In this document: positions 24,191 through 34,245 of the stretch, in pieces
Layout: each line of letters starts with the position of its first letter
Numbering within the stretch: position 1 is the stretch's first letter
Source of the DNA: Saturnia japonica
Lineage: Eukaryota > Arthropoda > Insecta > Lepidoptera > Saturniidae
Assembly (NCBI GenBank): GCA_033032175.1
Contig: CM065322.1
Location: forward strand, 496,001 to 560,000
Length of the DNA: 64,000 nt
Reading direction: 5' to 3'
The notes under the pieces: model-generated
What the model was told of the DNA's origin: nothing
Seen by the model: the letters and a program-made list of their open reading frames with translations, nothing else
Databases searched by the model: none
Program-made: the position numbers and the translations under genes

Positions 24191-24403
24191 GTATGGTTTC
24201 AAAACCGAAGAACGAAATGGCGGAAAAAACACGCAGCCGAAATGGCAACAGCAAAACGCAAACAAGAAGAACTAGGCGAAGAGTGCGACGACCAGGAACA
24301 GCACGACAACGACCCCTGTAGTGATGAAGAAGAAGCGAAGCGGCCGAGGCTCGACCTCCACCAGCACATTCCTCACCACCAACTCCCCCATCACCGTCAG
24401 TGA
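24191..24403 (+). CDS. HGTX: homeobox protein Nkx6/HGTX-type, terminal exon (homeodomain C-terminus and tail)
   Basis: This is the last coding exon of an NK6-class homeodomain transcription factor, a nuclear DNA-binding protein known in other animals for neuronal (motor neuron) patterning. The exon starts after a good acceptor (TTCTTTTATGTCACAG|GTA) in phase 0 with the homeodomain recognition helix: [13 protein letters not shown], with W48, F49, Q50, N51 and R53. It is followed by [14 protein letters not shown], a sequence diagnostic of Nkx6 proteins. An acidic tail ([13 protein letters not shown]) and a His-rich end follow before TGA at 24401-24403, giving 70 residues in this exon. Homeodomain residues 1-46 must lie in an upstream exon that I do not find in this window. 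The same frame stays open for 146 codons after the TGA (separate entry). The gene symbol follows the Drosophila name and is assigned by family, not by tested orthology. Confidence 0.9.
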   Translation, partial: VWFQNRRTKWRKKHAAEMATAKRKQEELGEECDDQEQHDNDPCSDEEEAKRPRLDLHQHIPHHQLPHHRQ

Positions 24404-24844
24404 TCGCTCGCAGCAGGCGCCGACGTCCTCGAATACGACGCCTGTGACAATAGTGATGTGAAAAATAAAAAACTTATCGATATCGAGGCCGAAACGAACA
24501 ATGAGAGTGCCAGGAACTTCGACGAAACCGATTATAAAAATGTAAATTATAACGATACAAAAACACATTCGAATTATTTGAATGAACATAATTTTGATTT
24601 AAACGGGTATTATTTTAATAATTCTTACCCAGATTATAATATAGTGTCGAGACAGTATTGTAAAGAGAATAATGAAGCGCCTTGCGATTTGTCGAATTGG
24701 CAAATAAAGAATAAATATGAGCAAAGTGATCGTGAGATCGCTAGTACTAGTGGCTCTGTCGATAGCGAACAAAACCTTAACGATTATCAGAACAATGATG
24801 AGAGTAACCAACAGCCTATAAACTTTGCCTATTATCATTTTTAG
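24404..24844 (+). CDS. in-frame extension downstream of the Nkx6 TGA (possible readthrough region)
   Basis: Immediately after the TGA the same reading frame runs 146 codons without a stop, to TAG at 24842-24844. The predicted extension is acidic and rich in Asn, Asp, Glu, Ser and Tyr, low in hydrophobics, and ends with NFAYYHF. That composition fits a disordered transcription-factor tail. Codons show a purine-N-pyrimidine bias, which also explains open antisense frames here. In AT-rich noncoding DNA a stop would be expected roughly every 13 codons, so a chance opening of this length in the correct frame is unlikely. Possible readings are stop-codon readthrough, a recent nonsense change (including a strain allele), an unrecognised splice variant that skips the TGA, or a sequencing error. 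The base after TGA is T (TGA-TCG), which is not the strongest known readthrough context. Confidence 0.5.
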   Translation, partial: SLAAGADVLEYDACDNSDVKNKKLIDIEAETNNESARNFDETDYKNVNYNDTKTHSNYLNEHNFDLNGYYFNNSYPDYNIVSRQYCKENNEAPCDLSNWQIKNKYEQSDREIASTSGSVDSEQNLNDYQNNDESNQQPINFAYYHF

Positions 24845-27495
24845 TTGTTTGAATAAGTATCTAAATTGTTTATCAATATAATATTAATATATAATAGTTA
24901 AATTAATAATAGTAATTGGAGCAGCACTAAAGATATTTTATTTTTAAAAACTAGCTGTGCCCGTGGCTTCGCTTACATGGACTACAGAATGCCCACGCAA
25001 ATTTTACTCCCCCGCTCCCGGGTATTTTAAAGACAAAAATGCTTATTTTGGGTGTTCCTTAGAAAATAGATGTATACTCTCCCGGACTTTTTTGTAGATC
25101 TTTTTAATGTATTTAATTATGTGGTACATTCATTTGCTATACTTTTTATGGTTTACTCAGCATAAGCCATTTAAGCGCCCGAATTGATTCACTATGACCA
25201 GGTTTTTTTATAGTTCGGAACCCTAATTCTTTTTCTCAAATAAAAGTACGCTAAACTACTCCATATAAAATCATCTATCTACTAGTGGAAGTTTCGTCAA
25301 AATTGGTCCAACCGTTTCGGAGATTACCCAGCACAAACTGACAGACAGACAAAAATTTAAAAAATGAGTTTTTTGTTATAGGTATCGTATATACTTTCAT
25401 ATGCATTTATTAAAAAACTATTATTTTGACATTACAAAGGGACACTTCAATTTTATTAATTGTATAGATAAACATGAAAATTAAATATGACGTCAAATCT
25501 AATAGATAGAAAACTGTCATAAAATATATTATTTTAATGTGTTGTTTTAAGAAAAAACATTTTGACTATATAAGATTTATTTTAAATATTGTTCTATTTT
25601 TATTTCTCATTGATGAAAAAGAAAAATGAGTAATTATATGAATAACTGAAGGTTATTTGCTATCAGTGCCTACCTATATATTAAAAACCTCAAACATTCA
25701 ACCAGTTTGCATTGACACTATTCGTACATTGATTAGAAATCATATAATCGATTTTTATTCATCACTTGTATTTTTTATAATCAGCAAAATTGTATTACTT
25801 TATCGATAATGTTTGTCGATAAAGTAAATCTCAATATAAAACTATATTCTTAAAAGTAGATAAGCTGACGTCAAATAATGTATAAGTAAATCCCATTCAG
25901 ATTAACTAATTTGTTTCCTATTTACTTTCATAACTTTTTAACTATTATAAATTAACCAATAAGAAACAGTTTTATTCAAAACAATTAAAAGCGATAAGCA
26001 ATTAATCATTAGGCACATTTGTTCGCCTCGAATTAATCTTGTCATTAAAATTGTACATAAATATTTAACTAGATATATATTAATCATTAAGTAATTTATT
26101 ATTAATTAGATTTTACATTCAGTATAAATAATAAAATATGTAATTAGGTACATTTAAGCTATATTTGGATAGAACTGTAAAGGCATTGGTAAAAAAGCAC
26201 AGAAAATTTATTAAAATAGACGTTAATGTTTCTGAAGTTGTATATTTTATGATAATTATGTAATATTATGAATTTCATTTGTTTATTATGCATCCATTAC
26301 AAGTTACTACCTTGTACTAATGTAGACGCGTTATCTTCTCGTTCGATAGGTTCACTACAACAGTATGTTATAGATTAGGACGGTCTCTATTTTACCATTT
26401 TTTGAATGTTTATACTCGAAACAAATAAATAAATAATTTATTCTCCAAGTTTCCATTATTTGTTCTAATATACAGGTGACTTTTGCAATTTAAAGTTCCT
26501 AAATGTATACATAACATTGGGCTTTATGCATTGAGTAATATTGTTTTTATTCTGATCAAAGTAATTGTCAATCCGGTCAAAGTTTTTCCCCAAAAATTCC
26601 TTTCTGTTTATAAATATCAATAAATTACTTTTATCATAAACACGCTTGACTTTTATAAAAGTTAATACCTACTTCCAAATTTTTTCCAATGCCTCTACTA
26701 GACACTCTTCCAATATATAAAATAGATCTCTCGGTGCCAATTATGAAGTGGTTAATACATTTAACAAAATATTATATATTTCCTTTATTTGTTTCTCCTA
26801 AAAGTAATATTTAAATTTGAAAATAGAATTTTTTTCTTTGTAATATTGCATGATTTCATATAATCTGCAATACATATATTATTTCTTGTAAATAAAGCTA
26901 TTATGTTGATATGTTGATTTTTGAATTCATAAAAAAGTATGTAGGTATTTAATTAGTAATTATACTTTGCAATTTATTTCAAAATTATTTTAAAATTCGT
27001 TTTATTTTAAACTTTTTAAAAAATACACACACAAGTTACAACTATACCTACCTACCCAGGAATAGTTACCTAAATCCAAATTGAAATTAACAGAAATTTT
27101 CAACAGTCATAAATATTTTGGGATAGATTGAAGGATATAATTTTTTAAGCACCCGAACAGATTTAAGAAAATAAATTTGTTTTTTTTTGCTATTTAATAC
27201 ACTGAAGTTATTAACAATTTAAAAATAATAATGATTATTGGTACCTACCCTTTGTGTATAGGTATATCATCTTTTATACATATTATGTTGTTAAAGTAAT
27301 TGTATAATGTATAAATATTTAAATGAATATTTGTAAATATAAGATAAATTTTATTATAAGTGATTACGAAGAAATAATTTTAGCGTGAAGGCATGAGGAC
27401 GCACTAAATATGTTATGTACATTGTAAATGAAATGACATCACCATGTAAATAGATATTTAAACGAATTTAACAATAAAATCTAAATGTAGTTGAA
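24845..27495 (+). other. possible long 3' UTR of Nkx6, AT-rich
   Basis: After the coding exon the DNA is very AT-rich and, apart from one family E repeat at 24.95-25.47 kb, free of the repeats seen here. UGUAAAUA (Pumilio-type) sites occur at 26887-26894, 27332-27339 and 27445-27452. AATAAA polyadenylation signals occur at 26891-26896 and 27473-27478, the latter about 20 bp after the last Pumilio-type site. No open frame. Assignment as 3' UTR is inference from position and motifs. Confidence 0.3.
24951..25471 (+). repeat. dispersed repeat family E, near full-length copy
   Basis: It begins CTAGCTGTGCCCGTGGCTTC and ends ATTTTATTAATTGTATAGAT. Interior blocks include CCCCCGCTCCCGGGTATTTT, CATAAGCCATTTAAGCGCCC, GGTCCAACCGTTTCGGAGAT and the ACAGACAGACA motif. 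It is non-coding, and other copies on both strands across the window show it is a mobile family. Its class (SINE, MITE or Helitron-like) is not settled by the sequence. Confidence 0.8.
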
Positions 27496-28595
27496 ACCAC
27501 GCGACAGATGAATATATTACTTAGTTTTGAAACAGAAATGTGCAATAACTAATTAATTATGAACGGATTTCTTTTATATATTTTTGATTTTGGTCACAAA
27601 TATCAAGTAAATTATTTTGTTGCATTATTCAATTTACTAATATAATAACATTAAATTTCTTGACATTTACATAATTCAGACTCTAATAAATGTTTCATAC
27701 CTCTAATTTCGATTATTTTCCTTTTACTCTCTCCTGGTTAAAGCGAGAATAAACTTCATAAGTTTCTACGTTATAAAGGTTTAATTTTTTTTACTGGAGC
27801 ATCATTTAGGTACATATATCTATGGTATACTATATTATATAAATAGGAAACATATTGTTTCCTTAATTTCTTTAAATACCTATAAAGAAAAAAAATAACT
27901 CGTTAAACATTTTCTCTACTAAAATTAAATTACTTGTCTGATCAGTTATAGGTAATATTATCAAAAAATAAATAACAAACGTAGACCTCAAAGTCAACAA
28001 TCACTATTAAAATATTACTACAGAATTCGTAACCGAAATTTAGAATTACGGCGTTTCGTTATAATACGTTTATTTTGCACTTCTTCTTTATTTTATATTT
28101 GCACATTTTTGTATCAAAAACAAATTATACAGTAAAAGAGCTTCTGTAAACTATACGAAATCGCTTGTAAAATGCACAAAAGACAATTTATTAAATATAA
28201 TAGAATTGATGTAAATTACAATTTGACTAATATAATACCACCAATTAAAGATGATGAATTAGTAGATATTACACTGAGCATAGTGTTAATTTACCAACTC
28301 AATCTGTTTACGTGATACCTACGTCTCACTCTCGTGTGAGTTGGGCGCGGCCCACCTACAAAATGTGGTTCAAATAAACGGTTAGTAAAAATATAATTTT
28401 GATTTTTCATTTATCTACCATACTTCTTCATTGTCTCCAACCTTTAAGAAAAGCAAACCTTGATAAATGCGATTGAACAAGTCGTGTCTAGGCCAGTTAC
28501 TGTGACGAATTCCCACTAATTCACTCACTGAATGGCAATCGCAATCCTGTATCAAGACTTTCGTGTATTTGCCCCATACCCTCATTTTTTTAAAT
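27496..28595. other. AT-rich DNA, no gene supported
   Basis: Very AT-rich to about 28.25 kb. A cysteine-rich minus-strand frame at 28.4-28.8 kb is discussed in the findings but not called as a gene. Confidence 0.35.
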
Positions 28596-28599
28596 ACTA

Positions 28600-28845
28600 G
28601 TTTGGTAAAATGACTGTAGGTACAGCACTTGGTAGTAAAGTACGGTACAGGACACCAACAGCATCGAACGTTGGTAATATAAATTCTATCGGCTGTCGTC
28701 ATGACATACCTCTTCACGCCTCGTTTGAAGGACCCTACTTCATAAGAATTGGAACTGGAGACTATTCCATATCTGCACGGTACGATGAAGGTAAGAATTA
28801 GCGAACTTCTTTATTCGTGCCATGATGGGTAATATCTTGTGGTTG
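28600..28845 (+). repeat. dispersed repeat family K copy (diverged)
   Basis: The stretch GTTTGAAGGACCC at 28722-28734, then GGAACTGG, CCATATCTGCAC and AGCGAACTTCTTTATTCGTG line up in order with 32.70-32.82 kb (GTTTCAAGAACCC, GGAACACTG, CTTCCACAGC, AGCGAAACTCTTTGTTCGTG). This identifies a shared repeat rather than a unique gene. Confidence 0.45.
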
Positions 28846-28876
28846 TGACTATTATAATTAACTATTAAGGTACAAC

Positions 28877-29341
28877 TATCTTGCTCCCCCGCTCCCGGCT
28901 ATTTGAAAGACAAAAATGCTTATTGTGAGTGTTCCTTAGAAGATAGACGTATTCTCTCGCTGACGGTTTTGTATGTATTTTTAATGTCTAAAATTAGTTT
29001 GTACATTAATTTGTAATATCTATTATGGTTTACTCAGCATAAGCCATTTAAGCGCCCGAATGGATTCACTACGACCAATTTTTTTTATTTATGCGGAACC
29101 CTAATTCTTTTTCTAAATAAAAGCAGCCTAAGTTTCTTCCTATAAAATCAGCTATCTATCAGTGAAAGTCCCGTTAAAAACGGTCCAACCGTGTCGGAGA
29201 TTACCCGTAACAAACAGACAGACAGACAGAAATTTTAAAAGTGGGTGTTTTGTTATATGTATTCTATATACTTTCATAAGCATTTAGTAAAAAGTAGTTA
29301 TTTTGAAATTACAAACTTAAATTTTATTAATTGTATAGATA
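28877..29341 (+). repeat. dispersed repeat family E, 5'-truncated copy
   Basis: It starts within the family at TTGCTCCCCCGCTCCCGGC and continues through TACTCAGCATAAGCC, TGCGGAACCCTAATTC, CGGTCCAACCGTGTCGGAG and ACAGACAGACAGACAG to TTATTAATTGTATAGAT. Confidence 0.75.
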
Positions 29342-29559
29342 AGTAGGTATATCTTAAACTTTTGATAATGTAAAAGTAACTTGAAACATTCGCTAAACTA
29401 TTAAATTAACTAATTTATTAAATTACATTCTTAAATAAAGTTTAAAAAAGAGTGTATATTTTTTCACTGTTTTTAGAAAGGCTCTGAAGCACCTACACCT
29501 ACTTGCAGACGCTTATAGGCACTTGAGAGTTTTTTGTGTAAATTGAAAGTCAAAAATAT

Positions 29560-29675
29560 TTTATTCAATTTAGACCCAAAAAAGCATTTTTGGTTCAAAT
29601 ACTACTCCCGGTTCGGAAATCATCCCATTCATCGAGAAGTCAAGAATAGCTCCAAGAAACTTGATAACTTTCAAA
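29560..29675 (+). repeat. dispersed repeat family G copy (diverged)
   Basis: TTATTCAATTTAGACCC, TACTACTCCCGGTTCGGAAA and CATCCCATTCATCGAGAAG follow the family G order. Confidence 0.6.
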
Positions 29676-29929
29676 ATATTTTCTAAATAAAATAGTTAAT
29701 AAGTTTTCATAGCAGTTTTCTTTATCGGAAGACTCAGAAGCTTGCTCTAAAAACTAGCAAAACAAATGCTAAACACATAAGCACAACATTTATTAGTACG
29801 GGCAATTTCGAAACGCATTCCAAATATAAATCTTAAACGTCGAACATAGACAACAAAATATTACAAACTTAGTTTATGAAATAAAAATAATGCAAGACAC
29901 ATGCATCCTGCTCTTGGAGCTGCCATGAC

Positions 29930-30330
29930 TCCGACTATTTGTAGAAACTATGTAGTTCGTATTGGTACCGATCGGTGAAAGTAATCCAAAGGAGTGAGTA
30001 CGAGGAGGCGTAGTAAGAATCGCGATCAGTTACCATGGCAACGGACCATAACGATATAGCAATCTCTGCTGTAGTGTTTAAGGAATAAGGTTGAAATTTG
30101 TTACGAATGATAAATAGGCGACCTGGCTTGTAGTTATAAATGTAAAACAAGGTTTTACGTGCGCGTTGGGGGGTGGTGAGAGCGCGCGGGGGGCGGTCTT
30201 CACCAGGCAGGGGGTTATCTAGGGTGTATTCTTTCATTTGTTGCGGCGATAAGGTGCGGCGGCGTCTACCTTTTATTTATGACTCCATTTTAAAGTAGGG
30301 TTCGTCGGTGAGTATGTTACGCAATTGGGT
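29930..30330 (+). promoter_or_regulatory. GC-rich island with RFX X-box and splice donor; candidate promoter and first exon
   Basis: About 400 bp of repeat-free, GC-elevated sequence (GAGCGCGCGGGGGGCGG). It carries a perfect palindromic X-box at 30029-30042 and, 265 bp downstream on the + strand, GTCG|GTGAGTATG, a consensus splice donor (GT at 30308). A TCAGT initiator-like word overlaps the X-box at 30026-30030. The X-box ATG sits in a strong start context (ACCATGG) and opens a 17-codon frame. No neighbouring protein exon is recognised, so the target gene is unknown. Confidence 0.3.
30029..30042. promoter_or_regulatory. RFX-type X-box, GTTACCATGGCAAC
   Basis: The 14-mer matches the consensus GTTRCCATGGYAAC at every position, with two palindromic half-sites and a 2-bp spacer. 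RFX factors bind such sites; in insects they regulate genes of ciliated sensory neurons. Function here is inferred from the motif only. Confidence 0.55.
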
Positions 30331-30771
30331 TTGTGATTTGGGCTGTTTTCACAGATTTACTGAATGTCGCTGCTGATTTATTGTTCTCAGTGCTATTGTC
30401 TGTGAAGTTTTAGCTGATAGAAACGTTTGTATGGCGATCACTAAGCGGTAAGCCTACACTTTACTTGATGGTGAACCCAAGGACAGCAGTGACTGTCGAG
30501 AAATGGGGATCTATCGAAGTTGCCATCCTCGTGTCGGCGCTACCACGATTTGTCATTGTGACGAGTATTTCACAATATACAATACATATATGGTTGTTGC
30601 GATACACTCACGCGCTAGTGACATAACCCTATTTAGCTGTGTCCTCGTGCTGCTCAATAAAAGATACATGTTATAGGATATATTTTATAAGATAAACTAA
30701 CATAAGAAATAAACAGTGACGTTAATAGTGATCAGTTCGGGAACAAGACACTTTTGGGGAATTTAAACGGC

Positions 30772-30907
30772 ATAAGAGATATATCAAATTAATGTAGATA
30801 CATAATTGTAGAACTTATAAAAATCTACAAAAATGTCAGCAATAATGTATGTCTATCTTCTAAGCATCACTTACACTAAGCATTTTTGTCTTTAAAGTAA
30901 TCGGTAG
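30772..30907 (-). repeat. dispersed repeat family E fragment (reverse orientation)
   Basis: The + strand reads AAGAGATATATCAAATTAAT, AAAATCTACAAAAATGTCAG and TAAGCATTTTTGTCTTTAAA, the reverse complement of the middle of family E. Confidence 0.6.
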
Positions 30908-31379
30908 ACGTCCGACGTGAATCGAAACGAAGGCAGCCAGCTCGATTCTGCATTTTGTAATCCACACGAGAGGATACATAGAGATCGCAAAAAGGTTTTA
31001 CTTCATGTGCATGGTGGTCAGGATCCAGTCGGGTAGAGATGCCTCGCTTGTTGAACTGTGTAACTACCTGGTGTATGATGGTCGAGATCCAGTCAGACAC
31101 AAGACACTATTGTCCTGTTCACATACCTTTATACAATGCCTTTTACGTTGAAATTTGGCTTGAAATAGATCTCTCAGTAAATTAGTCCATAATTATGCAT
31201 GCTCCATAAAATAAAAATTCTGTGAAACCTACTTTCTATTACATACATATATTTTATATGTATTATATTGATTTATAAACACATTGATATTTAGCTAGCT
31301 CGACCACCAGGCTATGTAGAACCCGCAGAGGAGTTATCATCTGGAAATAAGCTGCTTTGCTCCATTTGAAAATCATTAA

Positions 31380-31625
31380 ATTGACTTCGAACTCAAGTGG
31401 GCCGCTGCAAGTTCAATATGGTTAAATGGGGGGTTAATCGATAAAACGAAGCTCTATGTGACTGCGGTGATAGTCAAACCATGGCACATCTCCTATCGTG
31501 CCCTCTGTGTCCTTATTCTTGCACAATCGCTGACCTATCGGTAGCCTCTTTAAATGCTCAGCAGGTGATTGAGCACTGGTCAAATTCAATTTAAAACAAT
31601 AATTGCCACGGGAAGAAGAAGAACA
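31380..31625 (+). pseudogene. Jockey-like LINE, C-terminal cysteine/histidine motif of ORF2
   Basis: With frame breaks the + strand encodes VGRCKFNMVKWG and then ALCDCGDSQTMAHLLSCPLC, followed by YSCTIADL and VIEHWSNS. The CDCG...TM.HLL.C..C motif is typical of the extreme C-terminus of lepidopteran Jockey/CR1-type ORF2 proteins. An in-frame TAA and loss of upstream domains make it a fragment. A sister fragment lies at 43.43-43.6 kb. Confidence 0.7.
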
Positions 31626-32169
31626 CATTGGTTAAACAATAAAATAAAAAACAGTTCAATCTAATTGGCTCTAGATGCGCGGGCGACGTTTTAAAACACC
31701 CAACCTATATGTAATATCTATAAACAACTATGCAGGCAACTGTTTGTCTGTAATATAATACGAAAATCAAACAAATATAATGATCGAAATAAACTAGTTA
31801 CATTCATTTTCTAACCAGGCGTGATATTATGTTTCCAGCAGTTCAGAAAAATCCAGTATTCCGGGCGCATCGAAACCAATTGATTATTATTATGAATAAT
31901 AATTAATAAATAGTTAATTCAATATCACAGAAGTAATCCTCGTTTGCCGATTTGTAACAGACTTCAAAAAGAAAGATACTTTCTTTCCCTTTAATATCTG
32001 CAGATGCGCTATTTTATTTTTCTGGGGTAATTTATATAAATACTTGTGGGTAGGATTGAAAACTATCTCATGCGAGTCTAATATAAGGTTTTATAGTTAT
32101 TCAATACTTTATTTTAAGTATAAAACAAATATTAATTATAATACTAGTTTGTTGACCATGTGGTCACAT

Positions 32170-32420
32170 ATGGTTCGAAGTTAAGCGTAGAAAATGAACT
32201 AGTTCTCAATTGCTGCAGCCGGAACACGCCAATAAGTACATAGTGATAGATTTACTCAATGTCCTACACTTAGCTGTAGTTCACGAAGATGTTTTTCCAC
32301 CTTTTTTTATTCTAATGAGGTGGCAAACAAGCATATGGCTCGCTTAATTGTAAGCAGCTACCGCAGCTTATAGATGCTTGTAATGTCTTGGATTACTTAT
32401 TTGCCTCAGCCTCAAGCTTG
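32170..32420 (-). repeat. SINE family B scrap next to another SINE-like repeat
   Basis: 32185-32290 matches family B (GCTGCAGCCGGAACACGCC). 32310-32400 (GAGGTGGCAAACAAGCATAT, AGCAGCTACCGCAGCTTATA) has the wording of a second common lepidopteran repeat. Confidence 0.4.
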
Positions 32421-32689
32421 AAATCAAGAAACCCAGGAACTCTTTGGCTGCGATTTTCTATAGAGTGTAGGTGTACGCTACTATCTCTCCACAAACTATT
32501 TTAAATAACAGTACATCCATACAAAGCTGTAGCACAAATTTAGTGTAGTAATAAAAAATCTCTTACTCGATTTCCTAACACGGACCACACTGGGTTAAGT
32601 GGTCTTATTCTGGTGAACACGCCATTTAACTGTCGACATTTGAGCGTAACACTGTTACTTGACTATGCTATCGATTATAATTATTTAAA

Positions 32690-32880
32690 GTCGTCGTTAT
32701 GTTTCAAGAACCCCATGTTGGTGGAAGAAAGGAACACTGCTCAGGATATACTTCCACAGCTTGACAGCATATCAAGGATATGACATAGCGAAACTCTTTG
32801 TTCGTGCCAAGATGGAAGTTACCGTAAAGCTGTGGCCCCAGAGACCAGCGCATATGGTTCTGTTATGAAAGGGAGAAGAG
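32690..32880 (+). repeat. dispersed repeat family K copy
   Basis: ACTTCCACAGCTTGACAGC, TTCGTGCCAAGATGGAAG, TTACCGTAAAGCTGTGGCCC, CAGAGACCAGCGCATATGG and TATGAAAGGGAGAAGAG. The same 3' part recurs in reverse orientation 450 bp downstream. Confidence 0.6.
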
Positions 32881-32999
32881 AAAATTAAGTCTCCTATTTT
32901 AGTAGATTGGCTAAGGCGCTGTTAGAAGATTTATAAAAGAAACCGAAATGATTTAAAATTTTTAATAGATCTCTAGAAGAAGCAATTTGTCGCACAACA

Positions 33000-33180
33000 A
33001 AAATAATGAGTTGTTTTGTAATAATCCCCCGCAACATTCGAACCGTCCTCGCGTTGTGCATGATATACGTCGGGATGATTTACGCTGACGAGTCCAAACT
33101 CGAATTGATTTACGTATTCACCCACAATCGACCTCCGGCGACTCATTAATAAGCCATTATTTATCGCCATACGAGATCAC
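33000..33180. promoter_or_regulatory. repeat-free patch between inverted family K copies, candidate regulatory DNA
   Basis: GC-elevated sequence with TCATTAATAAGCC and GCCATTATTTATCGCCAT: homeodomain-like ATTA cores and two GCCAT words. Weak evidence based on composition only. Confidence 0.15.
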
Positions 33181-33244
33181 AAGAAACGGATTAAACTGTA
33201 GATTTATTTGACATCGGTAAACATGAAAAACAGAACAATCTGTT

Positions 33245-33395
33245 TTTTTTTTACAGTTGCGTGTTTCTACCTTTTGTCTGTATCCTGGAGAGTGTTGAGT
33301 ATAGCTGTTCAATCTACTTCGTTCTTCTCCCTTTCATACTAAAATAATATGCGCTGGGCTCCAGAGTTACTGCTTTACGGTAAACTCCATGGCGA
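33245..33395 (-). repeat. dispersed repeat family K, 3' end with poly(A) (reverse orientation)
   Basis: On the minus strand TTTACCGTAAAGCAGTAAC, CCAGCGCATATTATTTTAG and TATGAAAGGGAGAAGAACG run on to GCAACTGTAAAAAAAA. The poly(A) end indicates retrotransposition. Confidence 0.55.
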
Positions 33396-33582
33396 CATGA
33401 ATAAAAATAGTTTAATATTTAATATATTTGCCATGGATACTGTGAGCTGTGGAATTGTTACCCGACCTATGTGTTGTATTGGAAATTTGAAGCCCTTAAG
33501 GTCTTTTGAGCTGAATGTAAATTAAAATTGTACCTACTTTTGCATAGACGTATATTTAAAGGAGTGACAATTTATAATAAAC

Positions 33583-33815
33583 AAGACAATTTTTAACAAA
33601 TAAGAAAACCATCTTTAATGATTTTGAAGAGTTTCCTAGTGTATCTTCGAAGTTGAAGGTCCAATGCCAATGAAATTAAAAATGGAACCATCCTTGAGGT
33701 AACTGCTATGAAACAAAAAAATAAACATCCAAATCGGCTGAACATCCATAAAAATAAATTGTATACATTCGAATTGAGAACTTAACCTCCGGCTTTTTTG
33801 AAGTAATTTAAAAAT
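33583..33815 (+). repeat. dispersed repeat family D copy
   Basis: AAGACAATTTTTAACAAA, TGTATCTTCGAAGTTGAAGG, CCAATGCCAATGAAATTAAA, CTTGAGGTAACTGC, CATCCAAATCGGCTGAAC and the ATTCGAATTGAGAACTTAAC end, in family order. Confidence 0.75.
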
Positions 33816-34245
33816 ATATAATTTATTAAAAAATATTAGTGAAAGAGGGTTACAACAACAGTAATACATGTTCCGTCATGCCGTAGCATTGACTCCTTCA
33901 AATATATCGTGAAGAACCATCTACAGGGCAAGCTGGTATGTTAGAGACGGCTGGCGATGGATAGTGGAGCCCCCAGTGGTACCGTCGTTATTTTTGTATT
34001 GCAAAACGGTGCTTATCATAATTTACAGCGCCGTCACTTTGTACTACGTTAACAAAAGGAAATTGTAATCATTTATTTCGACACTTGTAACATTAATATT
34101 TTATTGTAATCATGTCACATTATTTGCGAGTAAACAAGTAATTTATATTTATTATATTTATTTTGGCTCACCAACATATAATAGCAATACTGGTTTTCAA
34201 TCAGAAAAACTAAATTTTATAGTAGTATTACTAATAAATTAAATA

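Noticed and set aside
24272..24838. Two minus-strand open frames opposite the Nkx6 exon and its extension
   Set aside because: They are explained by the codon bias of the sense strand (purine-N-pyrimidine codons give open antisense frames), and they encode low-complexity Val/Ile-rich text with no domain.
28610..28801. + strand frame ending at a GTAAGA donor-like site
   Set aside because: An in-frame TAG lies just upstream and the region lines up with repeat family K, so the donor match is probably chance.
29935..30237. 100-codon minus-strand frame across the X-box island
   Set aside because: Pro/Arg- and Tyr-rich text from GC-rich sequence with no recognisable domain; not enough to call a gene.
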